Shown here in pieces: positions 24,658-32,497 of a DNA stretch of 43,401 nucleotides. The first letter of the stretch is position 1, and each line of letters opens with the position of its first letter. The notes under the pieces were generated by a model. The model worked only from the letters and a program-made list of their open reading frames with translations. It searched no databases and was not told the DNA's origin. The position numbers and the translations under genes are program-made. The stretch comes from Akkermansia muciniphila (lineage in GTDB: Bacteria > Verrucomicrobiota > Verrucomicrobiia > Verrucomicrobiales > Verrucomicrobiaceae): contig CAMCWM010000020.1 in NCBI GenBank assembly GCA_945882215.1, forward strand, positions 1-43,401, in the 5' to 3' direction.

Positions 24658-24685
24658 AATGACGAATGGCGAATGACGAATGACG
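24658..24685. repeat. Heptanucleotide tandem repeat (AATGACG x4)
   Basis: Four head-to-tail copies of AATGACG (the second is AATGGCG) fill the short gap upstream of the TauE/SafE gene, followed by AAC. Such short heptamers drift in copy number by replication slippage. Translated in the minus frame they give 'FVIRHSPFVI', which can mislead start-codon prediction of the downstream gene. There is no other obvious signal in the 67-bp gap. Confidence 0.75.
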
Positions 24686-24718
24686 AACAAGCGCGGATTC
24701 GACGCGTTCGTGCTTTTC

Positions 24719-25885
24719 TCACAGCGCCATCAGAGGCGCAGGTACGAGGAAGGCGTGCTGCTCCAGCAGGCTGAGGGCGCCGTTCCAGGACAGATACGGC
24801 GTCAGATACACCACGAGGACGTAAGCGAGGCCGATGGGCACGATGCCGAGGCGTGCGAGCCAGCGCGGGAACCAGTGGCTCGGTTGTTCTTTGCGAAGCG
24901 CCCGGCTCATGGCCCAGCCGGTGAGGATGCGGGCCGGGAAAATGAAGATCACAAAGAGCAGGCTCGGCAACCAGGCGAGTTCGCGGGGTGTGAGTTCGAT
25001 CTTCAATAGATACAGTGGGATGGCGAACAACAGCGTGATGAGCAGCGCGAGCCAGAAAGCGAGCGGTGCGCGGAGAAACAGGCGACGCACCTCACGCAGC
25101 TCGAACATGGCGCCGAAGCGGTCGGTTTGTGCGAAGTGCGCCTGCAAAAAGGGCAGATGAATGGCCACCAGCAGCAGGAGCAGGCCGCCAAACAGCGACA
25201 GCAGGATGGATCCACCCACCGGCAGACGGGTGGCGGCCAGCAGAATGCCGACAGGCACGATCAGCCACGCCAGCGCTCCCACAAACCCGCGCAGGCCAAG
25301 CCAGAAGTAAAAAGGCAGCCGCAGGCCGATCATGTAGCTGGTGATCATTTGATGGAGATTGCGGAACTTCTCCAGTGCTTTGAGCCAGCGCAGGAAACGC
25401 AGCGGTTGCGGCCAGAGGAAGTGGCGCAGCTTGCCACCGCGAATGCACGCCCAGGCGATGTGCGCCAGCGTGATCACTGTGACGATGATCAAACCGACAT
25501 GCCATGCCTGGGAAGTGGAACTGCCTGGCGCGATGATTTCAGCGTCTTTCCAAAAGCCGGAGACGAGTCGTGCAGGCCACACGACGAGCCACGTCCCCGC
25601 GACGATGCTGCCGAGCACAGATGCTTTGCGCACGCCAATGAAGCCATCGCGAAAACGTCCTGTGCGGGCAATTGTGCCGCTCACGTGCAGCAGGTAGCCG
25701 AGACTCAGGAAATTGAGCACCGGAATGACCGAGCAAGCCGCCAGCAGGGCGATCAGGGCCACGAGGCCGAACAGCCAGTCCAGCGCGGAGGCGACGCGCT
25801 GGAAAAATCTTTGTTTCACCTCGGGTGATGGCGCTGCGACTGCCTCAACAGGCAGGGGCGGCGGCAACGGGGGAGGTTCGGACAT
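24719..25885 (-). CDS. Polytopic membrane protein of unknown function
   Basis: A 388-residue integral membrane protein. It begins with a proline-rich cytosolic tail (MSEPPPLPPPLPVE) and then has about eight hydrophobic segments, including 'LDWLFGLVALIALLAACSVIPVLNF', 'LIIVTVITLAHIAWACI', 'SILLSLFGGLLLLLVAIHLPFL' and 'AYVLVVYLTPYL'. A basic loop with 'RGGKLRHFLWPQPLRFLRWLKALEKFR' separates two of them. I do not recognise the family beyond a resemblance to conserved unknown PVC membrane proteins. It is divergent from the DUF1549 gene across 105 bp and upstream of the TauE/SafE gene. A transport or membrane-scaffold role is possible but not supported further. Confidence 0.75.
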   Translation of the reverse strand: MSEPPPLPPPLPVEAVAAPSPEVKQRFFQRVASALDWLFGLVALIALLAACSVIPVLNFLSLGYLLHVSGTIARTGRFRDGFIGVRKASVLGSIVAGTWLVVWPARLVSGFWKDAEIIAPGSSTSQAWHVGLIIVTVITLAHIAWACIRGGKLRHFLWPQPLRFLRWLKALEKFRNLHQMITSYMIGLRLPFYFWLGLRGFVGALAWLIVPVGILLAATRLPVGGSILLSLFGGLLLLLVAIHLPFLQAHFAQTDRFGAMFELREVRRLFLRAPLAFWLALLITLLFAIPLYLLKIELTPRELAWLPSLLFVIFIFPARILTGWAMSRALRKEQPSHWFPRWLARLGIVPIGLAYVLVVYLTPYLSWNGALSLLEQHAFLVPAPLMAL

Positions 25886-25990
25886 GAGATGCGCTATGAA
25901 AGTCGCCGACTTCTGGATTGTTGCAAAGTTTGCGCGGAAACCGATGCTGTCGGCGTGTGTTAAAGACTGGCTCGACCGAAGCGCATCGTC

Positions 25991-27652
25991 ATGAACTCCG
26001 CCCCTTCTTCCTCAAGCTGGCTGCTCCGGCTGTGCAATGCCGTGATTCTGGCCGGACTGGTGGCGGGAGCAGTGTGGGGCGTGGTGGAACTGCTGCGGCC
26101 GCCGGTGGGGAAGGTTTCGAGTGAGGTGGGTTTGCCAAAGGCGAAGCTTGATGATGTTTTGCAGGCGGCGCAGAAGGTGAACGCGGACTTTGAGCAAACT
26201 TGGGCGCAAAAACAGATGCAGCCCGCATTGAAGGCGGATGATCTCACGCTGGTGCGCCGCCTGTCGCTGGCGCTGACGGGGAGCATTCCGTCGTTGCAGG
26301 AGATTCGGGCGTTGGAGTCGGTGAAGGATGTGGATGTGGCGCAGTGGTGGCTCACACAGTTGTTCGCGGACCGTCGTGCGAGCGACTATCTCGCCGAGCG
26401 GCTGGTGCGCGTGTATGTGGGCATCGAAAATGGGCCGTTTTTGATTTATCGTCGTCGTCGGCTGGTGGAGTGGCTGAGCGAAGCGCTGCAAAAAAACCGG
26501 CCCTACGATCAAATTGCCCGCGCGTTGATCGACTCGAAGGGCGTGTGGACGACGAGTCCGGAGGTGAATTTCATCACGGTGACGAACCAGATGAACAACA
26601 AAGGCCCCGACGAGACCAAGCTGGCCGCGCGTGTGAGTCGCTCTTTCCTCGGCGTGCAGATGGACTGTGTGCAGTGCCATGACGGCAAGCTCGGCAGCAC
26701 CTGGAAGCAGACGGATTTCCACAAGCTGGCCGCGTATTTCGGCCAGACGGATTTTGAGCTGACCGGTTTGCGCGACGACCCGAAGCAAGCATACAAATTT
26801 CGCTACCTCGGCCAGACGGAGGAGGTGGTGGTGTCGGCGATGGTGCCGTGGAAGCCGGAGTTGCTGCCGCAGAAGGGCGGTCCACGCGACCGGCTGGCCC
26901 GGTGGGTGACGGCGAAGGAAAACAAGGCCTTCGCACGCACTCTCGTGAACCGCATGTGGGCGTTGCTGTTCAACCGGCCTCTGATCACACCGGTGGATGA
27001 CATTCCGCTCGAAGGGCCGTTCCCGGCGGGCATGGAGGCGCTGGCGGATGATTTGATCGCGCATGACTTCGATTTGCAGCGCCTGATCCGTGTCATCGTC
27101 GCCACGCGGGTCTTCCAGCAGTCGAGCCAGTCGGCCGATGCCGCGCATCCGGTGACGGACGAGATGGAAAAAGCCTGGGCGGCGTTTCCTGTCACGCGAT
27201 TGCGGCCGGAGCAGATGGCGGGCAGTGTCATCCAGGCATCTTCACTGAGCACGATTGACGCGGAGACGCATGTGCTCCTGCGCATCAAACGTGATCTCGA
27301 TGTGGACAACTTCGTGAAGCGCTACGGCGATTCGGGCGAGGACACCTTCGACGATGCCGGCGGCACCATCCCGCAGCGCCTGCTGCTCATGAACGGCAAC
27401 ATGATCACCGAAAACACGAAGAACAACCCGCTGGTGAACGCGAGCACCCGTATCGGCATGCTCGCGCCAGACAACGCCACGGCGGTGGAAGCCGCCTACC
27501 TCGCCGTTTTCACGCGTCGTCCCACGGCGACGGAGGCGGATCATTTTGCCAACCTGCTTGCGACCGCCAAAAACAACAACTCACGCAGCAATGCGATGTC
27601 CGACCTCTACTGGACTCTCATGAACGCCACCGAGTTTTCATGGAATCATTGA
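25991..27652 (+). CDS. DUF1549/DUF1553 (PSCyt2/PSD1) protein, short membrane-anchored form
   Basis: A 553-residue protein with one N-terminal hydrophobic anchor ('LLRLCNAVILAGLVAGAVWGVVELL'). It carries the DUF1549 part ('LTLVRRLSLALTGSIPSLQEI', 'FLGVQMDCVQCHDGKLGSTWKQTDFHKLAAYFG') and the DUF1553 part ('RDRLARWVTAKENKAFARTLVNRMWALLFNRPL', 'DFDLQRLIRVIVATRVFQQSS', 'FTRRPTATEADHF'). Most PVC members are longer and start with a cytochrome-c-like PSCyt1 domain; this one lacks it. The 'CVQCH' motif is conserved in the family and could bind heme or metal. The DUF1501 gene follows one base later. The pair is a PVC hallmark of unknown biochemistry. Confidence 0.88.
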   Translation: MNSAPSSSSWLLRLCNAVILAGLVAGAVWGVVELLRPPVGKVSSEVGLPKAKLDDVLQAAQKVNADFEQTWAQKQMQPALKADDLTLVRRLSLALTGSIPSLQEIRALESVKDVDVAQWWLTQLFADRRASDYLAERLVRVYVGIENGPFLIYRRRRLVEWLSEALQKNRPYDQIARALIDSKGVWTTSPEVNFITVTNQMNNKGPDETKLAARVSRSFLGVQMDCVQCHDGKLGSTWKQTDFHKLAAYFGQTDFELTGLRDDPKQAYKFRYLGQTEEVVVSAMVPWKPELLPQKGGPRDRLARWVTAKENKAFARTLVNRMWALLFNRPLITPVDDIPLEGPFPAGMEALADDLIAHDFDLQRLIRVIVATRVFQQSSQSADAAHPVTDEMEKAWAAFPVTRLRPEQMAGSVIQASSLSTIDAETHVLLRIKRDLDVDNFVKRYGDSGEDTFDDAGGTIPQRLLLMNGNMITENTKNNPLVNASTRIGMLAPDNATAVEAAYLAVFTRRPTATEADHFANLLATAKNNNSRSNAMSDLYWTLMNATEFSWNH

Positions 27653-27653
27653 T

Positions 27654-28961
27654 ATGAACTCGTCTCACGATCCCCACTGCGGCTGCAACAGCCGCGATCA
27701 TATCAATCGTCGCTCCTTGCTAAAAGGCGCTGCGGGCATCACCGGCCTGTCATGGCTCACGCCCTTGGGCGATCTGCTGGCCGTGGAGGCGGAAACAGCA
27801 CTCAAGGGCAAGCCGGCGCGCTCGGTGATTTTGCTCTGGCTCGGTGGGGCGGCCAGCCAGCTCGACACATTTGATCCGCATCCGACCACGAAGATCGGCG
27901 GTGGCGTCAAAACGATCCCGACGGCGATCAAGGGTGTGGATTTTGTCACAGGTCTCGAACAAACAGCGAGCGTGATGCAGGATGTGTCGCTCATCCGATC
28001 CATGGTGAGCAAAGAAGGCGATCACGAGCGTGCCTTCTACAACATCAAGACTGGCTACCGGCCCGATCCCACGCTCATTCATCCCAGCATCGGCGCCATC
28101 GTCTGCCACGAGCTGTCGGAGGCGAAGATCGAGATCCCCACGCATGTCTCCATCCTGCCGAACCAATGGCCGGCGCGCGGCGGCTTCTTCGGGGCGCAGT
28201 TTGATGCGTTTCAGATGTACGATCCCAAGTATCCCGTGCCGGATGTGAAGGCCCGCGTGGAAGACAAGCGCATGGATCGTCGGCTGGAGAGCCTCAGCGT
28301 CGTCGAGCGTGTCTTCGCGCAAGGTCGTGCGCCGGACATGGATCAAACCAAGACGCTGCACCAGATTTCGATGCAGCGGGCGCGCAGCATGATGACTTCG
28401 GATCAGTTGAAGGCCTTCAACGTGAGCGATGTTCCGGCCAAGGAACTCGCCGCGTATGGCGACACACCGTTCGGTCGCGGTTGTCTCGCGGCGGTGCGTT
28501 TGATTCAAGCCGGTGTGCGCTGTGTGGAGGTCACGCTCAATGGCTGGGACACGCACGCGAACAATTTTGAAGGTCAGGCCACGCAGGTGAAGATACTTGA
28601 TGCTGCTTACGCCTCGTTGATCCGCGATTTGAAACGCCTCGGCCTGCTGGAGAGCACGATCGTCGTCTGTGGCGGCGAATTTGGCCGTACGCCGAAGATC
28701 AACAACGTCGGTGGCCGCGACCACAGGCCGCACGCGTTCAGCATGCTGGTGGCAGGCGGCGGCTTCGCTGGAGGGCGTGTCATTGGTTCCACAGATCCCG
28801 AAGGTGTGAAGAAGGAGCCGGAAAAGCCGGTCTTCGTCGAAGATCTGCACGCCACTGTGCAGGATCTGCTGGGAATCGACTACAGCAGAGAAGTCATGAC
28901 ACCGATCGGACGCCCGATGGCGCTGAGCAAGGGCGATGTGGTGGAGGAACTGAAGGCGTGA
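27654..28961 (+). CDS. DUF1501 protein with twin-arginine signal
   Basis: A 435-residue protein of the DUF1501 family, which has an alkaline-phosphatase/sulfatase-like fold. The N-terminus has a Tat motif 'NRRSLLKGAAGITGLSWL' (about residues 20-37), so it is probably exported folded. Family landmarks are 'VILLWLGGAASQLDTFDPHP', 'HPSIGAIVCHEL', 'FGRGCLAAVRLIQAGVRCVEV', 'GWDTHANNF', 'VVCGGEFGRTPKIN' and 'GGRDHRPHAFSMLVAGGGF', which contain the probable metal-binding Asp and His residues. Substrate is unknown. It is one base downstream of the DUF1549/DUF1553 gene and both are presumably translated together. Its stop codon abuts the stop of the convergent cytochrome gene (TGATCA). Confidence 0.9.
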   Translation: MNSSHDPHCGCNSRDHINRRSLLKGAAGITGLSWLTPLGDLLAVEAETALKGKPARSVILLWLGGAASQLDTFDPHPTTKIGGGVKTIPTAIKGVDFVTGLEQTASVMQDVSLIRSMVSKEGDHERAFYNIKTGYRPDPTLIHPSIGAIVCHELSEAKIEIPTHVSILPNQWPARGGFFGAQFDAFQMYDPKYPVPDVKARVEDKRMDRRLESLSVVERVFAQGRAPDMDQTKTLHQISMQRARSMMTSDQLKAFNVSDVPAKELAAYGDTPFGRGCLAAVRLIQAGVRCVEVTLNGWDTHANNFEGQATQVKILDAAYASLIRDLKRLGLLESTIVVCGGEFGRTPKINNVGGRDHRPHAFSMLVAGGGFAGGRVIGSTDPEGVKKEPEKPVFVEDLHATVQDLLGIDYSREVMTPIGRPMALSKGDVVEELKA

Positions 28962-29717
28962 TCAGCGTTGCGCTGTTTTCTTCGCTTCAAAGGGGCTGCC
29001 TTCGAGGATCTGTTTGTCCTGCTGCTCCTTGGAGGCGTCTGGATCAGGATTGAGCGTCATGATGTAGGCCACCACATCGCGGAGCATTTGGTCGTCTTCG
29101 ACGAAGAAATTGGTGATCTGCACCATCTTGGCCCCGTTCACGTCGTTTTTGTGAGTGCCGCGTTTGCCGGTTTTGAATTTTTTGAGCTGATCGGCCAGAT
29201 ACCAGCCCTGGCGGCCAAGCAGCGGCGGGCTGCCAAAGGCCATCTCGCCGCTGGCATTGTAGCGGTGGCACTCCATGCAGCGCTCTTGAAAAAGCTGCAT
29301 GCCGCTTTGTGGGTTGGCATCGGCCAGGTCACGTGCTTTGCCGGTGGGGATGACGAGCGGCATCTTTTCAACATGGGACACCACCGCCTTGATCTGCTCC
29401 GGCTGTAGCGCCTTCGCGATGGTGGCCATCATGAAGGACTGAGGATCGGCGGCGTCGTGGCCGCGGCGGCCTTCGCGGAAGTTTGTGAACTGTGTGTTCA
29501 CATACCACGAGGGCATGCCGGCGATGGAGGGAGATTTGAACTCTTCCTTGCCTTCACCCGAGGCTCCGTGGCATTGCGCGCAGACGGTTTGGAAGATCGT
29601 TTTGCCATCCGTGGCCTTCGTCGGTGCCACCACCGGGACGGCGGGGTCGGCGGCCTGTAAAACCACGCCGCTGATGCTGAGAAGCGCGAGCGTGAGATGG
29701 CGGCGGTTGATTTTCAT
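28962..29717 (-). CDS. Exported diheme c-type cytochrome
   Basis: A 251-residue protein with a signal peptide (MKINRRHLTLALLSISGVVLQAADP) and two CxxCH heme sites: 'CAQCH' at 46-50 and 'CMECH' at 147-151. Possible axial ligands are methionines in 'QSFMMATIAKAL' and in the C-terminal part. The two-domain arrangement resembles cytochrome c4-like or tandem class I cytochromes of periplasmic electron transfer. The likely donor is one of the local oxidoreductases such as the PVC dehydrogenase, but that is inference. Its stop codon abuts that of the convergent DUF1501 gene without any spacer. It is divergent from the M20 peptidase gene over 144 bp. Confidence 0.9.
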   Translation of the reverse strand: MKINRRHLTLALLSISGVVLQAADPAVPVVAPTKATDGKTIFQTVCAQCHGASGEGKEEFKSPSIAGMPSWYVNTQFTNFREGRRGHDAADPQSFMMATIAKALQPEQIKAVVSHVEKMPLVIPTGKARDLADANPQSGMQLFQERCMECHRYNASGEMAFGSPPLLGRQGWYLADQLKKFKTGKRGTHKNDVNGAKMVQITNFFVEDDQMLRDVVAYIMTLNPDPDASKEQQDKQILEGSPFEAKKTAQR

Positions 29718-29818
29718 GGTTGTGAAACGCCGTAAGTTGCACGCGGGTTACAACAATGCTGCCTGGAACTTGCCGCCGGGCCATCTTTGCCAAAATCGGC
29801 ACACTGCGGGACAAATCT

Positions 29819-29845
29819 GGCGTGCGCTTGCGTCTGGCGCACGCC
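29819..29845. other. Strong hairpin in the leader of the M20 peptidase gene
   Basis: GGCGTGCGC (29819-29827) and GCGCACGCC (29837-29845) are perfect complements with a 9-base loop. The 3' arm ends 16 bases before the chosen ATG at 29862. It has no T-tract and no match to the REP families in this window. It could mask ribosome access, act as a regulator site or be an isolated palindrome. Confidence 0.5.
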
Positions 29846-29861
29846 TGTGCCTCTCTGTGGG

Positions 29862-31016
29862 ATGCCCGCGCTTCCCCAGAACGTCGTCGAACTCACCCAG
29901 GCTCTCGTGCGCATCCCGTCGGTGAACCCGGACGGCGATCCAGGGACCGAGGGCATCGGCGAAGAACGATGCGCGCGATTCGTGGCGGAGTTTCTGACGG
30001 CATCCGGTGCCGAGGCCGTTCTCGATGAAGTGGAGCCGGGCCGGCCGAACGTGATCGGCCGTTTTCCCACGAATCCGAGCGCCGATGGCAAGCAGAAGCC
30101 GCGCATCCTCTTCGGCCCGCACACCGACACGGTGAGCGTCGGCGGCATGACGATCGATCCGTTCGGCGGTGAACTGCGCGATGGCAAAGTCTGGGGCAGG
30201 GGGGCCTCCGACACGAAGGGCCCGATGGCCTCGTTCCTCTGGGCGCTGCATGAAATGCGCCATGAGATCCCATCGCTGCCAGTCGAGGTGCATTTCGTCG
30301 GCTTCATGTCGGAGGAGAGCGCTCAGCTCGGTTCGCAGCACTTTGCGAAGCATCACGGTCGCTACGATCTCGCCATCATCGGCGAGCCAACGAGTTTGAA
30401 GACGGTGTTTCGCCACAAAGGCTGTCTGTGGGCCGATGTACATACCACTGGCGTCGCCGTGCATGGTGCGACGCCGGAACTTGGCGTGAACGCGATTGTG
30501 AAGATGGCGAAGCTCGTGGCAGCGCTGGACTCCGACTTCCGCGATCTTTTGGCCGATGCCAGTGGTGCGGACGAATGGCTTGGGGTCAGCACGATCAATC
30601 TAGGCATGATCCAGGGCGGCACACGCAGCAACATCGTCGCCGACGCCTGCAAACTCCGCGTGGACATCCGCACCACACCCGGATTGCAACGTGCTGGCGG
30701 TGCGCTGGCTCTGCTGACCGATTTTGTGCGGCGCATTGATGAAACCGCCAGCGTCACCGTCGCCAGTGAGGCCTTTCATCTCGACACCGATCCCGCAAAT
30801 CCCCTTGTGCAGAAACTCATCGCCGCCGGAGCCGATTTGACCGGTGCACCGTGGTTCTGCGATGCAGCATTCCTTGAGGTCGCCGGAACGCCATCCATCG
30901 CCATCGGGCCCGGTTCGATCGCCCAGGCGCACACGAAGGATGAATTCATCGCGGTGAGCGATCTGGAGGATGGCGTGGCGTTTTTTACGCGTTTCCTCGG
31001 CAGCTTGAAGAACTGA
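29862..31016 (+). CDS. M20-family metallopeptidase/deacylase (ArgE/DapE/ACY1 group)
   Basis: A 384-residue cytosolic enzyme. Metal-site motifs are visible: 'LFGPHTDTVS' (His87, Asp89), 'GRGASDTKGPMA' (Asp117), 'MSEESAQLGS' (Glu151/152), and the dimerisation-domain stretch 'CLWADVHTTGVAVHGATPELGVNAI'. This group removes acyl groups from amino acids or cleaves dipeptides with two zinc ions. The substrate cannot be assigned; ArgE-like acetylornithine deacetylase, DapE-like succinyl-diaminopimelate desuccinylase and aminoacylase are all possible. The ATG at 29862 is preferred over one 75 bases upstream because the upstream part is low-quality and carries a hairpin. The sulfatase gene starts 50 bp downstream. 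Confidence 0.85.
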   Translation: MPALPQNVVELTQALVRIPSVNPDGDPGTEGIGEERCARFVAEFLTASGAEAVLDEVEPGRPNVIGRFPTNPSADGKQKPRILFGPHTDTVSVGGMTIDPFGGELRDGKVWGRGASDTKGPMASFLWALHEMRHEIPSLPVEVHFVGFMSEESAQLGSQHFAKHHGRYDLAIIGEPTSLKTVFRHKGCLWADVHTTGVAVHGATPELGVNAIVKMAKLVAALDSDFRDLLADASGADEWLGVSTINLGMIQGGTRSNIVADACKLRVDIRTTPGLQRAGGALALLTDFVRRIDETASVTVASEAFHLDTDPANPLVQKLIAAGADLTGAPWFCDAAFLEVAGTPSIAIGPGSIAQAHTKDEFIAVSDLEDGVAFFTRFLGSLKN

Positions 31017-31066
31017 GAGGCGGCATTTCGCGCTAAGAAACTGTCTTGGACTGCTGTTCAGGGGCC

Positions 31067-32494
31067 ATGAAACGCGCCCTGCTCACCCTTTGCCTCTATT
31101 TCGCTGCCATCACACTTCACGCCGCCGATGCGAAGAAGCCGAATGTGCTCTTCATCGCCATCGACGATCTACGGGACTGGGTGGGCTACCTGCATCACAA
31201 CGAGCAGACGAAAACGCCGAACATCGACCGCCTCGCGAAAATGGGCGCGGCGTTTACACGGAGCTACTGTGCCGCGCCAGTGTGCAATCCGTCGCGGGCG
31301 GCGCTGATGAGCGGCATGCGCCCTTCCACGACCGGTGTCTATGGCAACGAGACCGACTGGCGCAAGATCGTGCCAGAGGACAAGCCGCTGACGGCGGCGT
31401 TTCGCGGCGCGGGCTACTGGGTCGGTGGCGCGGGCAAGATTTACCATGGCTCCTTTGAGCGTCGCAGCGAGTGGGACGACTATTTGGAAAACGAAGGCGG
31501 CGGCAAGGCGGAGAAGAAGCTCTCGCAGAACGCAAAGAATGACGGCGTCGGCGGCATCAAGTTCGCGCCGCTGGACTGCGCGGATTCCGATCTTCCCGAC
31601 TACAACATCACCAATTATGGCATCGAGCAGCTCGGCAAGGCGCACGACAAGCCCTTCTTCCTCGCTGTGGGCCTGCACAAGCCGCACATGGCTTGGAACG
31701 TGCCGCAGAAATGGTATGACATGTTCCCGCTCTCCGACATCAAGCTGCCGCCTTACAAGGAGGATGACCTGGCCGACATCCCGCCCGCCGGTGTGGCGAT
31801 GGCGAAGCCGCAGGGCGATCACAAGGCGATGCTCGATTCCGGCCGCTGGAAGGAGGCTGTGCAGGCCTATCTGGCCGCCACCGCCTACACCGACATGAAC
31901 ATCGGCCGCCTGCTCGATGCCTTCGACAAATCACCGCACAAGGACAACACGATCATCGTCTTCTGGTGCGACCACGGCTGGCACCTCGGTGAGAAGCATC
32001 ACTGGCGCAAATTCGCGCTGTGGGAGGAGGCCACGCGTGCGCCGCTGCTGTGGGTGGTGCCCGGTTTGACGAAACCCGGCGGCGTCTGCGAGCGCACGGT
32101 CGATTTCATGAGCATCTACCCCACGCTGATGGACGTGTGCGGCATTCCGAGGCCCGCGCATGTGGAAGGCCTGAGCATCAAGCCCCTGCTGGCCGATCCC
32201 GCCGCCGCGTGGGCCACACCGGCGCTCACCACCCACGGTTTCAACAACCACGGCGTCCGCAACGAAGGCTGGCGCTACATCCGCTACGCCAACGGCGAGG
32301 AAGAACTCTACAACGAGGCCACCGACCCCAACGAATGGACCAACCTCGCCCAGGACTCGCAATACAACGACACAAAAGCCGAACTGGCCAAAGTCATGCC
32401 CGCCACCAACCAGAAACCCGCCCGCGACGAGGAACAGAAGCAAAAGAAGAAGGCCGAGAGGAAGAAAATGAAGGGCAAGGCGGCGGAGAAGTAG
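31067..32494 (+). CDS. Exported sulfatase (type I, iduronate-2-sulfatase-like)
   Basis: A 475-residue sulfatase with a signal peptide (MKRALLTLCLYFAAITLHAAD). Calcium ligands Asp33/Asp34 are in 'LFIAIDDLRDW'. The formylglycine motif C-N-P-S-R (Cys73-Arg77) is intact, so it needs a formylglycine-generating enzyme. Later landmarks are 'GVYGNETDWRK', 'HKPHMAWNVPQKWYDMF', 'VFWCDHGWHLGEKHHWRKF' and 'VDFMSIYPTLMDVCG', as in IDS-type choline/iduronate sulfatases. The C-terminal 20 residues are lysine-rich (KQKKKAERKKMKGKA). The likely role is desulfation of sulfated sugars outside the cytoplasm. The ATG at 31067 is chosen for the signal peptide. It ends three bases before the convergent SUKH gene. 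Confidence 0.92.
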   Translation: MKRALLTLCLYFAAITLHAADAKKPNVLFIAIDDLRDWVGYLHHNEQTKTPNIDRLAKMGAAFTRSYCAAPVCNPSRAALMSGMRPSTTGVYGNETDWRKIVPEDKPLTAAFRGAGYWVGGAGKIYHGSFERRSEWDDYLENEGGGKAEKKLSQNAKNDGVGGIKFAPLDCADSDLPDYNITNYGIEQLGKAHDKPFFLAVGLHKPHMAWNVPQKWYDMFPLSDIKLPPYKEDDLADIPPAGVAMAKPQGDHKAMLDSGRWKEAVQAYLAATAYTDMNIGRLLDAFDKSPHKDNTIIVFWCDHGWHLGEKHHWRKFALWEEATRAPLLWVVPGLTKPGGVCERTVDFMSIYPTLMDVCGIPRPAHVEGLSIKPLLADPAAAWATPALTTHGFNNHGVRNEGWRYIRYANGEEELYNEATDPNEWTNLAQDSQYNDTKAELAKVMPATNQKPARDEEQKQKKKAERKKMKGKAAEK

Positions 32495-32497
32495 TCT

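Noticed and set aside
24652..24690. A 13-residue N-terminal extension of the TauE/SafE protein
   Set aside because: It translates the heptamer tandem repeat and ends at a better ATG at the start of the first membrane segment.
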